A stretch of DNA of 64,000 nucleotides, taken from Saccharopolyspora hordei (GTDB lineage: Bacteria > Actinomycetota > Actinomycetes > Mycobacteriales > Pseudonocardiaceae). Shown piece after piece: positions 15,621-24,212 of this stretch (position 1 is the stretch's first letter; each line of letters begins with the position of its first letter). Made by a program: the position numbers and the translations under genes. The stretch is from positions 2,951,001-3,015,000 of the forward strand of contig NZ_JACCFJ010000001.1 of NCBI RefSeq assembly GCF_013410345.1, in the 5' to 3' direction. Under the pieces are notes generated by a model that saw only the letters and a list, made by a program, of their open reading frames with translations, was not told the origin of the DNA and searched no databases.

Positions 15621-15637
15621 GTACCCCAGGGGGGTAC
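15621..15637. promoter_or_regulatory. CsoR-type operator
   Basis: GTACCCC (15621-15627) and GGGGTAC (15631-15637) form a perfect inverted repeat with a 3-bp centre. C/G-rich palindromes flanked by TA match known CsoR sites. It sits between csoR copy 2 and the small membrane protein gene. Confidence 0.7.
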
Positions 15638-15653
15638 CGATCAGCAAAGCCGA

Positions 15654-15881
15654 TCAGAGGAAGCCCTCCGGCTTGACCGGCTCCTTCGCCGCCTCCGGGT
15701 CCGCCCGCTCCGCGCGCCGCAGCCACAGCACGCCGCCCAGCTGGACCAGTGCGGCGCCGCCGGTGAGGGCGACCGCGATGACGGCGTACACCACCCACCC
15801 CGAGACGAAGCCCAGCACCACCGCCACGGCGAAGAACAGCAGCGTGCGCACCAGCACGGCGGTGAGTTGGCTCTTGCTCAT
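15654..15881 (-). CDS. Small two-helix membrane protein (hypothetical)
   Basis: An unrecognised 75-residue protein with two transmembrane helices (about 6-26 and 29-52) and a charged C-terminal tail (RRAERADPEAAKEPVKPEG). It resembles the many short actinobacterial membrane proteins of unknown role. It ends 17 bp from the CsoR operator and lies upstream of csoR copy 2 on the same strand, so its transcript could read into that gene. Confidence 0.6.
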   Translation of the reverse strand: MSKSQLTAVLVRTLLFFAVAVVLGFVSGWVVYAVIAVALTGGAALVQLGGVLWLRRAERADPEAAKEPVKPEGFL

Positions 15882-16047
15882 CGGTCCGGGGCCTTCCTGC
15901 TCGCGTCCACCGCCGAGTGTAGGTGGCCGGGGTTCCCGCCGGTCGCACGTGGGCCGCGGGGGACTCCGTTCCGGCGATTGACGCACGGGCGGAGCAGTCC
16001 GATCCTGTTTCTGCGAACAGGTGTCCTCAGATTCGGAGGGAGCACCG

Positions 16048-16974
16048 ATGTCGAGGCCGACACCGCTCGGACCGGACTCGCTCACGTGGCGCTACTTCGG
16101 CGACTGGCGGGGTCTGCTGCTGGCGCTGTGGGCCGGGTCGATGCAGAACATGCACCCCCAGCTCGGCGCGGGGGTCGAGGAGCACTCGCGGTTCTTCGAC
16201 GAGCGGTGGGAGCGCCTCTTCCGCAGCCTGTACCCGATCGGCGGGGTGGTCTACGACGGCCCGCGGGCGGAGCAGACCGCGCGGCAGGTGCGCGCCTACC
16301 ACAACGGGATCAAGGGCGTCGACAAGCACGGGCGGCCCTACCACGCGCTCAACCCGGACACCTACTTCTGGGCGCACGCGACGTTCCTGGTCATGCCGAT
16401 CATCATCAACGAGCACTTCGGCACGCCGCTCACCGAGCAGGAGAAGGCGCAGGTCTACGCCGAGGGCGTGCAGTGGTACCGGCTGTACGGGATGAGCATG
16501 CGCCCGGTGCCGCCGGACTGGCCGAGCTTCCAGCGCTACTGGGACCACATGTGCCGCGAGGTCCTGGAGGACAACTGGGCGACCCGCGCCGTGCTGGACA
16601 TCTCGCGGATCGGCAAGCCACCCCTGCTGAGCCGGCTGCCCGACCCGCTGTGGCGGCTCGCCCGCGTCCCGATCAGCCGCGGGTTCCGCTGGCTCACCAT
16701 CGGCCTCTACGACCCGGTCATCCGGGAGAAGCTCGGCTTCCGCTGGACCGCCCGCGACGAGCGGATCCACCGGTTGCTCGGCCGGGCGCTCGCCTTCGTC
16801 TGGCGGTTCGTGCCCTTCGAACTGCGGTACCACCCGCGGGCCCGGGCGGCGTGGCGGCGCGTGCGTGGCGAGGTCCCCGCCGACGCGCCGCTGGTCGAGA
16901 CCCCGGCCCGCAACCTCCCGCCGCTGGACCGGCGCGGCGACCCGCAGCACTACTCGCCCGCCCGCGCCGGCTGA
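16048..16974 (+). CDS. MpaB/rubber-oxygenase-like DUF2236 protein
   Basis: A 308-residue protein of the DUF2236 family (ER-bound oxygenase mpaB / latex-clearing-type catalytic domain). WAGSMQNMHPQLGAGVEEHS near residue 33, the central ALNPDTYFWAHATFLVMP and NEHFGTPL are family blocks whose histidines would ligate a b-type haem in characterised members. GGAGGG seven bases before ATG 16048 sets the start. The substrate is unknown; no lcp-type neighbours are seen. A sugar dehydrogenase remnant follows immediately. Confidence 0.83.
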   Translation: MSRPTPLGPDSLTWRYFGDWRGLLLALWAGSMQNMHPQLGAGVEEHSRFFDERWERLFRSLYPIGGVVYDGPRAEQTARQVRAYHNGIKGVDKHGRPYHALNPDTYFWAHATFLVMPIIINEHFGTPLTEQEKAQVYAEGVQWYRLYGMSMRPVPPDWPSFQRYWDHMCREVLEDNWATRAVLDISRIGKPPLLSRLPDPLWRLARVPISRGFRWLTIGLYDPVIREKLGFRWTARDERIHRLLGRALAFVWRFVPFELRYHPRARAAWRRVRGEVPADAPLVETPARNLPPLDRRGDPQHYSPARAG

Positions 16975-17586
16975 GGTCCGCTGCGCCGGCGGATCGGCGA
17001 GCGACGCCACGACCGGCGACGCCCGGGACCCGGACACCGCGCAGGACCCGGCCTCGCGCAACGGCAAGATCCTGCGGATGACGCCCGACGGCGAGCCCGC
17101 GCCGGGGCAACCCAGTTCGACGGTTCGGTGGTCCACTCGATGGGCCACCGCAACCCGCAGGGGCTCGGCTGGGACGACGCCGGGCGGCTGTACTCCTCGG
17201 AGCTCGGCGACAACACGTGGGACGAGGTCAACCTCATCGAGCCCGGCGAGAACCACGGCTGGCCGGTGTGCGAGGGCGAGTGCGGCAACGCCGAGTTCGT
17301 CGACCCGCTGGTGACCTGGCCGACCAGCGAGGCCTCGCCCAGCGGTCTGGCCGTCCACGACGGGCACCTGCACGTCGCGGCGCTGCGCGGCCAGCAGTTG
17401 TGGCAGGTCCCGCTCACCGGCGACGGGTCGGTCGGGGAACCGGCCGCGCTGTTCCAGGGCGAGCACGGCCGGCTCCGCACGCCGGTCTCGGCCCCGGACG
17501 GCACGCTCTGGGGCACCACGTCCAACCGGGACGGCAACGGCACCCCGGGACCCGACGACGACCAGGTCCTCCGCGTCACCCGGTGA
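16975..17586 (+). pseudogene. Remnant of a PQQ-dependent (soluble glucose/sorbosone-type) sugar dehydrogenase
   Basis: Only the C-terminal half is present and it changes frame. From about 16996 one frame reads TTGDARDPDTAQDPASRNG then KILRMTPDGEPAPG. From about 17112 another frame continues with FDGSVVHSMGHRNPQGLGWD and NLIEPGENHGWPVCEG to the stop at 17586. About two extra bases lie in the stretch around 17105-17113. The N-terminal beta-propeller and any signal peptide are missing, apparently lost by a deletion joining the gene to the DUF2236 stop. Confidence 0.75.
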
Positions 17587-17666
17587 TCCCACCCGAGGGC
17601 ACCTCCTGCCGGTGAGGTGCCCCGCGCACGGGGGCGACCGCGGTCGAGACCTGACCCGCGCGCGGG

Positions 17667-17700
17667 GAGGGCGCGTCCTGCCGCAGCCGGACGCGCCCTC
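17667..17700. terminator. 12-bp GC hairpin between convergent units
   Basis: GAGGGCGCGTCC (17667-17678) and GGACGCGCCCTC (17689-17700) pair around a 10-nt loop, between the plus-strand dehydrogenase remnant and the minus-strand ThuA gene. Confidence 0.75.
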
Positions 17701-17705
17701 GTGCG

Positions 17706-18449
17706 TCAGCTCTCCAAGAACCAGTCCCGCGGCGGGTTCGAGACCTCCGGGATGCTGCGGTCGACCTCGGGCCGGGCGGCCCAGCGGATCCCGTTGGCCA
17801 GCACGCGCTTGATCTCCGGCTGGTTGTACACCGGGTAGCGCTCGTCCCCGGGGCTGAAGTAGAAGATCCGCCCCTTGCCCCGGCGGAAGGTCACGCCGGA
17901 GCGGAAGACCTCGCCGCCGCTGAAGGAGCTGATGAAGACCAGCTCGTCCGGGGCCGGGATGTCGAAGAACTCGCCGTAGGTCTCCTGCTCCGGGATCACC
18001 AGCGGGTTCGGGATCCCCTCGGCGATCGGGTGCGTCGGGTCCACCGTCCACACCAGTTCGCGCTCCGCGGCGTTGCGCCAGCTCAGCGAGCAGGTGGTGC
18101 CCAGCAGGCGGGTGAAGACCTTGGAGAAGTGCCCGGAGTGCAGCACCAGCAGGCCCATGCCGCCGAGCACGTGCCGCTGCACCCGGTCCACGACCGCGTC
18201 GTCGACCTGGCCGTGCGCCTTGTGCCCCCACCACAGCAGCACGTCGGTGTCGGCCAGCACCTCCTCGGGCAGCCCGTGCTCGGGGTCGCTGAGCAGCGCG
18301 GTGCGCACGGTCGAGTCCGGCAGCTGCTCGCGGATCCCGGCCGCGAGCGCACCGTGGATGCCCTCGGGGTAGTACTCGGCCATCCCCGCGGGGTCCTTCG
18401 TGGACTCGTGGACGCCTTCGTTCCAGACGGTGATGCGCAGCTGGCTCAT
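17706..18449 (-). CDS. thuA: ThuA-domain protein (sugar utilisation)
   Basis: A 247-residue ThuA-like protein with a class-I amidotransferase-like fold. It has [33 protein letters not shown], and the C-terminal [19 protein letters not shown] and [17 protein letters not shown]. In rhizobia thuA acts with a Gfo/Idh-type thuB in disaccharide catabolism through 3-keto sugars. Here its ATG overlaps the stop of a Gfo/Idh gene (ATGA), reproducing that pair. It is the last gene of the transport operon. The exact reaction is not settled for the family. Confidence 0.85.
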   Translation of the reverse strand: MSQLRITVWNEGVHESTKDPAGMAEYYPEGIHGALAAGIREQLPDSTVRTALLSDPEHGLPEEVLADTDVLLWWGHKAHGQVDDAVVDRVQRHVLGGMGLLVLHSGHFSKVFTRLLGTTCSLSWRNAAERELVWTVDPTHPIAEGIPNPLVIPEQETYGEFFDIPAPDELVFISSFSGGEVFRSGVTFRRGKGRIFYFSPGDERYPVYNQPEIKRVLANGIRWAARPEVDRSIPEVSNPPRDWFLES

Positions 18450-19525
18450 TCGACGGTGATCTCCCGGTTCTCGGCAGCGGACTGGTAGCAGGCGTCGATC
18501 ACGCGGGCGCGCGTCAGGGCGAGGGACCCGTCGTTGGCGGACCACTCGGCCGGGTCGCGCAGGACGCGGACGAAGTTCTCCACCACGCCGGCGTGCGCGC
18601 GTCCAGGCTCGGCGGTCGGTTGGTAGTCGGCGATCTCGCCGTCCACGTCCCGGTACACGTGCAGGTCACCGACCAGCTTCTTCGTCGCGCCGACGGCCTT
18701 GAGCTCGGCGCCGCCCTCGGTGCCCAGGACGCTGAAGTCGATCAGGTCGTCCGGGCTGCGGAACGCCGCCCAGGAGGTCTCCAGCACCAGCGTGCCCCCG
18801 CCCTCCAAGCGCAGGAACGCCGCCGCGAAGTCCTCCACCTCGTAGGCCGAGGCGGTCTGCTCGGCCGTCTCCCACTTCATGCCGCCGATCCCGCGCGGGC
18901 CCAGCTCGGAGTAGGTGACCGCGTTGACCGACACCACGCGCGGCTCGCCCAGCAGGAACAGCGAGTAGTCAAGCACGTGGACGCCGATGTCGGCCAGCGG
19001 TCCACCGCCGGCCATCTCCCGGTTGGTGAACCAGCTGCCCAGCATCGGGATGCCCCGGCGGCGCATCCACGACGCCTTCGCGTAGTAGGGCCTCCCCAGC
19101 TCACCGCGCCGGATGATGTCGCTAAGGACCTGGATGTCCCCGCGCAACCGGTGGTTGAACACCACGTCCAGCACCCGGCCCGCCGAGCGCGCCGCGTCGA
19201 CCATCTGCTGGCCCTCGACGGCGTTGCGGGCCAGCGGCTTCTCGCTGAGCACGTGCAGCCCGCGCTTGAGCGCGGCGATGGCGATCGGGGCGTGCAGGAA
19301 GGTGGGCACCGCGATGCTGACCGCGTCGAGGTCCGGCACCTCCAGCAGCTTCTCCCAGCTCTCGAACAGCAGCTTCGCGCCGTACTGCTCGCCGAGGGAG
19401 TGCAGCAGCTCCTGTTCCTTGCCCGCGATCGCGACGATCTCCACGTCGGGGATGTTCTGGTAGGCGGCCAGGTGTTGCTGGCCCGCCCAACCGATGCCGA
19501 CCACGCCGACCCGGATCGGACTCAT
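18446..19525 (-). CDS. Gfo/Idh/MocA-family sugar dehydrogenase (ThuB-like)
   Basis: A 359-residue NAD(P)-dependent oxidoreductase. The N-terminal Rossmann motif is [14 protein letters not shown], and [11 protein letters not shown] holds the catalytic EKP motif (about residue 96). The substrate domain contains [21 protein letters not shown] with the conserved Asp and His. The ATG 19525 has AAGGAGA at good spacing. It is coupled to thuA and lies 94 bp downstream of the permease genes. Oxidation of a sugar hydroxyl, possibly at C3 of a glycoside, is inferred. Confidence 0.87.
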   Translation of the reverse strand: MSPIRVGVVGIGWAGQQHLAAYQNIPDVEIVAIAGKEQELLHSLGEQYGAKLLFESWEKLLEVPDLDAVSIAVPTFLHAPIAIAALKRGLHVLSEKPLARNAVEGQQMVDAARSAGRVLDVVFNHRLRGDIQVLSDIIRRGELGRPYYAKASWMRRRGIPMLGSWFTNREMAGGGPLADIGVHVLDYSLFLLGEPRVVSVNAVTYSELGPRGIGGMKWETAEQTASAYEVEDFAAAFLRLEGGGTLVLETSWAAFRSPDDLIDFSVLGTEGGAELKAVGATKKLVGDLHVYRDVDGEIADYQPTAEPGRAHAGVVENFVRVLRDPAEWSANDGSLALTRARVIDACYQSAAENREITVE

Positions 19526-19619
19526 GGGTGTCTCCTTTCGAGGGTTCTCTCGTCCAGCGGCGCAGCCGCTCGGTCACGTGTGCGCGGCTCGTCCCACGGG
19601 ACCGGCCGCGAGCGCGGGC

Positions 19620-20516
19620 TCAGCCCTTGATCGCACCGGAGGTCAGGCCGGCCACGATGCGCTTCTGGAACACCAGCACCAGGACCAGCAGCGGCAGGGT
19701 GACGATCACCGAGGCCGCGCTGATGCTGCCGATGGGTTGGTCGAACTCGTTGGTGCCGGCGAAGAACGCGATGGCCGCCGGGACGGTGCGCGCCGACGGC
19801 GTGGAGGTGAGCGTGACGGCCAGCAGGAACTCGTTCCACACAGAGATGAACACCAGGATCGCGGTGGTGGCCATGCCCGGCACCGCCAGCGGCAGGATCA
19901 CCTTGTAGAAGGCCTGGAACGGGGAAGCGCCGTCGATGAGCGCCGACTCCTCCAGCTCGAACGGGATCTCGCGGAAGAACGAGGTGAGCACGAAGATCGC
20001 CATCGGCAGCGCGAAGGTGAGCTTCGGGATGATCAGCCCGAGCAGCGTGTCGTAGATGCCCAGGTCGCTCCAGATCTTGAACATCGGCGCCGCGATCGCG
20101 ATGACGGGGAACGTGGTCACCGACAGGACCGCCGCGAGGATGAGGCCCTTGCGCGGCAGCGCGAGCCGCGCCAGCGCGTAGGCGGCGAACGACGCGAGCA
20201 CCATCGCCAGCGTCGTGGTGACCACGCCGACGATGACCGAGTTCCGCAGCGCGACGAGGAACTCGCCGTCCTGCAGGACGTCGACGTAGTTCTGCAGCGA
20301 GGGCTGGGTGGGGAACAGGCTGCCCGAGGACAGCTCGGCGCCGGTCTTCAGCGAGGTGTTGACCAGCCAGTAGAACGGCACCAGCGACGCCAGCATCACC
20401 AGCACGGCGAACACCAGCGTCAGCGGTCGCGGCCGGTTCCGGTCGCGCGAGCGGCGGCCCGCCGGCGCCGGGCGCGGCGGAGCGGTGGTCTTGGTGGGGA
20501 CGAGGACGGTCGCCAT
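19620..20516 (-). CDS. Carbohydrate ABC transporter permease (MalG type)
   Basis: A 298-residue inner-membrane subunit of the CUT1 sugar-uptake family with six helices. The ATPase-coupling EAA loop reads ELEESALIDGASPFQAFYKVILPLA in two adjoining parts (about 190-215). A Pro/Arg-rich 35-residue cytoplasmic N terminus precedes helix 1. It overlaps the upstream permease gene by ATGA. No ATPase gene is present in the locus; actinomycete CUT1 systems commonly share one ATPase (MsiK) encoded elsewhere. Confidence 0.92.
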   Translation of the reverse strand: MATVLVPTKTTAPPRPAPAGRRSRDRNRPRPLTLVFAVLVMLASLVPFYWLVNTSLKTGAELSSGSLFPTQPSLQNYVDVLQDGEFLVALRNSVIVGVVTTTLAMVLASFAAYALARLALPRKGLILAAVLSVTTFPVIAIAAPMFKIWSDLGIYDTLLGLIIPKLTFALPMAIFVLTSFFREIPFELEESALIDGASPFQAFYKVILPLAVPGMATTAILVFISVWNEFLLAVTLTSTPSARTVPAAIAFFAGTNEFDQPIGSISAASVIVTLPLLVLVLVFQKRIVAGLTSGAIKG

Positions 20517-21439
20517 CAGTTCTCCTTCGCGACGTCGCGGATGTTGCCGCCGGCGAAGCGGATGTAGACCAGGGACACCACCATCACGGTGGCGAAGGTC
20601 AAGATGGACAGTGCCGAACCGGGGCCGATCAACCGCCCCTCGCGCAGCTCCTGGTAGGCCAGCATGGACATGGTCTCGGTGCCGTTGGCGCCCTTGGTCA
20701 GCACGTACGGCAGGTCGAAGATGCGCAGCGCGTCCAGCAGCCGGAAGATCGCTGCCAGCGCGATCGCCGGGCGCAGCAGCGGCAGCGTGACCCGCCAGAA
20801 GGTCTGCCAGCGGCTCGCACCGTCCAGGTCCGCCGCCTCGTAGACGTCCGGCGGGATGACCTGCAGCCCGGCCAGCACCAGCAGCGCCACGAACGGCGCG
20901 GTCTTCCACACGTCCGCGACGATGATCACGGCCATCGCGTAACCGGGTTCGGCGAGCCACACGTGCTCACCGCCGGGCAGGCCCAGGGCGCGGAGCAGCC
21001 CGGTCACCAGACCGAGGTTGGACTCGAACATCGCCTGCCAGGTGATCGCCGAGACCACGGTCAGCACCGCGTAGGGGACCAGCAGCGTCGAGCGCAGCAG
21101 ACCCCGGCCGCGGAAGGCCATGTTCAGCAGCAGCGCCATCGCGACGCCCAGCACGACCTCCAGGAACACCGACACGATGGCGAAGAAGAACGTCTGCCGG
21201 AACGCCTCCCACCACTCCGGTGAGGTCAGCGCGTTCCAGTAGTTCGTCAGCCCCACGAACTGGGACAGACCGGCCTGGCGCACGCTGTAGACGTTGAGCG
21301 ACAGCCAGATCGCGTAGCCGATCGGCACCACGGCCACCAGGAACATCACCACCAGCGCGGGGGAGACCATCCACACCGCGGTGCGCCGCTGCTGCTGGTC
21401 GACCCGGCTGCGCCGCCGGGTCCGGGTCGTCGTGGTCAT
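20516..21439 (-). CDS. Carbohydrate ABC transporter permease (MalF type)
   Basis: A 307-residue CUT1 permease with six helices and the EAA motif VYEAADLDGASRWQTFWRVT. The N-terminal stretch is strongly basic (TTTTRTRRRSRVDQQQRR). It pairs with the MalG-type subunit downstream and overlaps the binding-protein gene upstream by ATGA, so all three are translationally coupled. Confidence 0.92.
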   Translation of the reverse strand: MTTTTRTRRRSRVDQQQRRTAVWMVSPALVVMFLVAVVPIGYAIWLSLNVYSVRQAGLSQFVGLTNYWNALTSPEWWEAFRQTFFFAIVSVFLEVVLGVAMALLLNMAFRGRGLLRSTLLVPYAVLTVVSAITWQAMFESNLGLVTGLLRALGLPGGEHVWLAEPGYAMAVIIVADVWKTAPFVALLVLAGLQVIPPDVYEAADLDGASRWQTFWRVTLPLLRPAIALAAIFRLLDALRIFDLPYVLTKGANGTETMSMLAYQELREGRLIGPGSALSILTFATVMVVSLVYIRFAGGNIRDVAKEN

Positions 21440-22725
21440 CAGAACGTCTCCTGCGCGGTCCGGATGTCCTCAGCCATCTTCCGCACGCCCGAGTCCACAT
21501 CGGTCTGCCCGGAGATCACCTGGTAGACGTTCTTGTAGATGGCCCGGGACAGCTGCGCGTACACCGGGGACTTCGGGCGCGGCTTGGCGCTGAGGACGGA
21601 TTGCTTGAGCTGCGGGACGAACGGCAGCTCGGCGATCACCTCGGGGTCGTCGTAGGTCGCGGCGTGCACGGGAGCCTGGGAGTGCTCCATGATGATGGTC
21701 TTCTGGAACTCGGCGCTGGTGGCGTAGTCGACGACGGCCACCGCTCCGGCGGGGTTGTCCGCCTCGGTCGCGATGCCCAGGTTCCAGCCGCCGAGCACCG
21801 CCGCGGGTTCACTGTGCTCGTCGAAGGCGGGCAGCGGGGCCACCGCGGTGTGCGGCCCGGCGCCGGTCTGCACGATCTGCGCGTGCGCGCTCGGCCACTG
21901 CCGCAGGTACCCGGCGCGGCCGGACTCGTAGGCGCGCCGGCCACCGTCCTCGTCGTAGGTCAGGCTGGCCCGGTCGACGGCTCCGTTGTCGAGGGCCTCG
22001 GTCAGCTTCGTGAGCACGGCGCGGGTCTGCGGGGAGTCGATGGTGACGGTGCCCTGCTCGTCGATCACCGAACCGCCGGCGGAGTACAGCATCTCCAGGA
22101 AGTTGACCGTCAGGCCCTCGTAGCGCTTGGCCTGCATCTCCACCTTGTGCGACTCGTCGGTCGCGGCGTTGGCGTAGACCTGCTCCCACGTTGTCGGCGG
22201 CGGCACCCGGTCCTCGCGGTAGAACAGCAGGCCCGCGTTGGTGAAGAACGGGACCGCCCAGTACCGGTCGTCGTAGCGGACGGTCTCCAACGTGGACGGG
22301 ATGAGGTCGGCGCGGTGCTCCTCGACCAGCCGGCTGTGGTCCTGCACCCAGCCCTGCGCGGCCCACTCGCTGGTCCAGGTCACGTCCATCACGTAGATGT
22401 CGCAACCGTGGGAGCCGCCTTCGAGCCGCTGGATGGCCTGCGTGCGCGTGGAGTCGGTGTCCTGCCCGATCTCCAGGTAGTGCGCGGTCACCCCGGTCCG
22501 CTTGGCGTTGAAGGACTCGGTGAGCTTGGTGTAGGTCCCGTTGTCCTTGTTCCCGCAGATCGTCACGTCACCGCTGGCGCCGTCGGCGATCGCGGGGTCC
22601 AGCACGGGGACCTCGGGCGCGTGCTCGCCGACCGGTCCGGTGGCCGGGGCGCTGACGCACCCGGTGAGGGTGATCGCTGCGGTGGTGGTGAGAACCGCCC
22701 AAGCGGGCGCGCGTCTCAGCTGCAT
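21439..22725 (-). CDS. Sugar ABC transporter substrate-binding lipoprotein
   Basis: A 428-residue extracellular binding protein of family SBP_bac_1. The signal peptide ends in the lipobox LTGC (about residue 23). Family landmarks are IYVMDVTWTSEWAAQGW, RYWAVPFFTNAGLLFYRED and LGGWNLGIATEADNP. It belongs to the trehalose/maltose-type group; the true ligand is unknown. ATG 22725 is preceded by a dedicated promoter at 22807-22835, and the gene heads the transport operon. Confidence 0.9.
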   Translation of the reverse strand: MQLRRAPAWAVLTTTAAITLTGCVSAPATGPVGEHAPEVPVLDPAIADGASGDVTICGNKDNGTYTKLTESFNAKRTGVTAHYLEIGQDTDSTRTQAIQRLEGGSHGCDIYVMDVTWTSEWAAQGWVQDHSRLVEEHRADLIPSTLETVRYDDRYWAVPFFTNAGLLFYREDRVPPPTTWEQVYANAATDESHKVEMQAKRYEGLTVNFLEMLYSAGGSVIDEQGTVTIDSPQTRAVLTKLTEALDNGAVDRASLTYDEDGGRRAYESGRAGYLRQWPSAHAQIVQTGAGPHTAVAPLPAFDEHSEPAAVLGGWNLGIATEADNPAGAVAVVDYATSAEFQKTIIMEHSQAPVHAATYDDPEVIAELPFVPQLKQSVLSAKPRPKSPVYAQLSRAIYKNVYQVISGQTDVDSGVRKMAEDIRTAQETF

Positions 22726-22806
22726 GGTGTCTCCGCTTCGCGGGTCCGTCGGTGGTGGCGGGGCGGTGCCCGGGCACCGGTCGAACTGCGGCGTGAGACG
22801 ACCACA

Positions 22807-22835
22807 TGGATAGCCCGCCGCACACGGCGTGTCAA
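22807..22835 (-). promoter_or_regulatory. Strong sigma-70-type promoter of the sugar-uptake operon
   Basis: On the minus strand a consensus TTGACA (22835-22830) and TATCCA (22812-22807) are separated by exactly 17 bp. The -35 overlaps the stop codon of the ROK regulator gene. Transcription would start near 22800, about 75 nt before the binding-protein ATG. Confidence 0.75.
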
Positions 22836-24055
22836 GGCCTCTCTCGCAGCAGGTCCTTGACTCCGTCGGCGGAGAGCACGTTCTCGATCGCCGCCACCAC
22901 GGCACCGGCCAGCCCGGCGTAGCGGCCGAGCGTGCTGTTGGCCAGTGACAGGTGCCGGGTGGCCAGCGGCAGGGCGCGGCGGTAGACGACGCTGCGGATG
23001 CCGGCGAGCAGGTCGTCGCCGGCCGCGGTGATGAGTCCACCCAGGACGATCCGCTTCGGGTTGTAGAAGTGCACCAGCATGGCCACGACCTCGCCGATCG
23101 TCGCGGCCGCGGTGCGGACCTTCCGGACCGCGATGGCGTCGCCGTCGCGCAGCAGCTGGGCGAGGTCGCTTATGGTGCGCGGTCCTGCACCGTCGGTGCG
23201 CAGCGCGCGCAGCACCGCGTCGGCGGAGGCGACCGCCTCGACGCAGCCGACGTTGCCGCACTGGCAGACCACGTCGTCGGCGCCCGGCACCCGGATGTGC
23301 CCGATGTCGCCGGCCGCGCCGTCGGAACCGCGGTGCAGCTCCCCGCTGGCCAGCACGATGCCGCCGCCGATGCCGGTGCCCACCTTCAGGAACAGCAGCG
23401 GAGACTCCTCGGGCGGCAGGGCGCGGGCCTCGCCGAGCGCCATCAGGTTGACGTCGTTGTCCACCGCGGCGGTGCAACCGAACCGGGCGGCCATCGCCTC
23501 GCCGACCGGGAAGCCGTCCCAGCCCGGCATGATCGGTGGCCGCACCGGCATGCCCATCCGCGAGTCCACCGGGCCCGGCAATCCCATGACCAGCGCCTTC
23601 ACCTTCGCCAGCGGCATCCCGGCCTCGGCCAGCAGCTTCCGCAGGTGGTCGGTGAGCACGTCCAGCGACTGCTCCGGGCCGACGGAGATGTCCAGCTCCA
23701 CCTCGCCCTCGGCGAGCACGTCCTGACCGAGGTCGGCGACGGCGAGCCGGGTGCTGTGCACCCCGACGTCGGCGGCGAGCACGACCCCGGCGCGCGGTGC
23801 GATCGCCAGCCGGTGCGCCGGGCGCCCCCGGCCGCCGCTGCCGACCGGGCCCCGCTCGACGACGAGCCCGGCCGTGATCAGCGCGTCCAGGTGGCTGTGC
23901 ACAGTGGACCGGGACAGCCCGGTGGCGCGCACCAGCTCGACCCTGCTCTCCGCCGCGCCCGAGGCGATCAGCCTGGTCAGGCTGCTGCGCACCAGGCTGT
24001 CGTCAGCTCGTCCGGACGTCCGCGGCACCGCCAAGCGGACCGGTTCCCACCCCAT
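22832..24055 (-). CDS. ROK-family transcriptional regulator
   Basis: A 407-residue repressor of the ROK (NagC/XylR) type. The N-terminal winged helix contains ESRVELVRATGLSRSTVHSHLDALITAGLV. The C-terminal sugar-kinase-like domain has the ROK zinc motif CQCGNVGCVEA. The ligand-binding landmarks AAVDNDVNLMALGEA and VGTGIGGGIVL are intact, so it should sense a sugar or sugar phosphate. It is divergent from the dehydrogenase gene at 24213 and upstream of the transport operon, and probably controls both arms. Confidence 0.9.
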   Translation of the reverse strand: MGWEPVRLAVPRTSGRADDSLVRSSLTRLIASGAAESRVELVRATGLSRSTVHSHLDALITAGLVVERGPVGSGGRGRPAHRLAIAPRAGVVLAADVGVHSTRLAVADLGQDVLAEGEVELDISVGPEQSLDVLTDHLRKLLAEAGMPLAKVKALVMGLPGPVDSRMGMPVRPPIMPGWDGFPVGEAMAARFGCTAAVDNDVNLMALGEARALPPEESPLLFLKVGTGIGGGIVLASGELHRGSDGAAGDIGHIRVPGADDVVCQCGNVGCVEAVASADAVLRALRTDGAGPRTISDLAQLLRDGDAIAVRKVRTAAATIGEVVAMLVHFYNPKRIVLGGLITAAGDDLLAGIRSVVYRRALPLATRHLSLANSTLGRYAGLAGAVVAAIENVLSADGVKDLLRERP

Positions 24056-24212
24056 CGCGCAGCTCCTGCATGAAAAACCGTCGAATAATGTCTGAAAAGA
24101 AATTTAACAGGAGCTCTTGTCGGCCTAAAGGTCGAGATCTAGTTTTGACCGCGACGTAAATCGGGCGTGAGACACCCGCAGCAGTCAACCGATCCGACGA
24201 AGGAGGCTCCTC
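24056..24212. promoter_or_regulatory. AT-rich divergent promoter region of the carbohydrate locus
   Basis: This 157-bp gap is strikingly AT-rich around 24070-24125 (for example TCTGAAAAGAAATTTAACAG), unlike the rest of the window, and is a natural place for ROK operators. TTGACC at 24145-24150 is a -35 candidate for the plus-strand genes, with only a weak -10 (TGAGAC). AGGAGG precedes GTG 24213. Confidence 0.5.

Noticed and set aside
19620..22725. Missing ATPase gene of the sugar transporter hidden in the locus
   Set aside because: All frames nearby are explained by other genes; actinomycete systems of this type usually share an ATPase encoded elsewhere.
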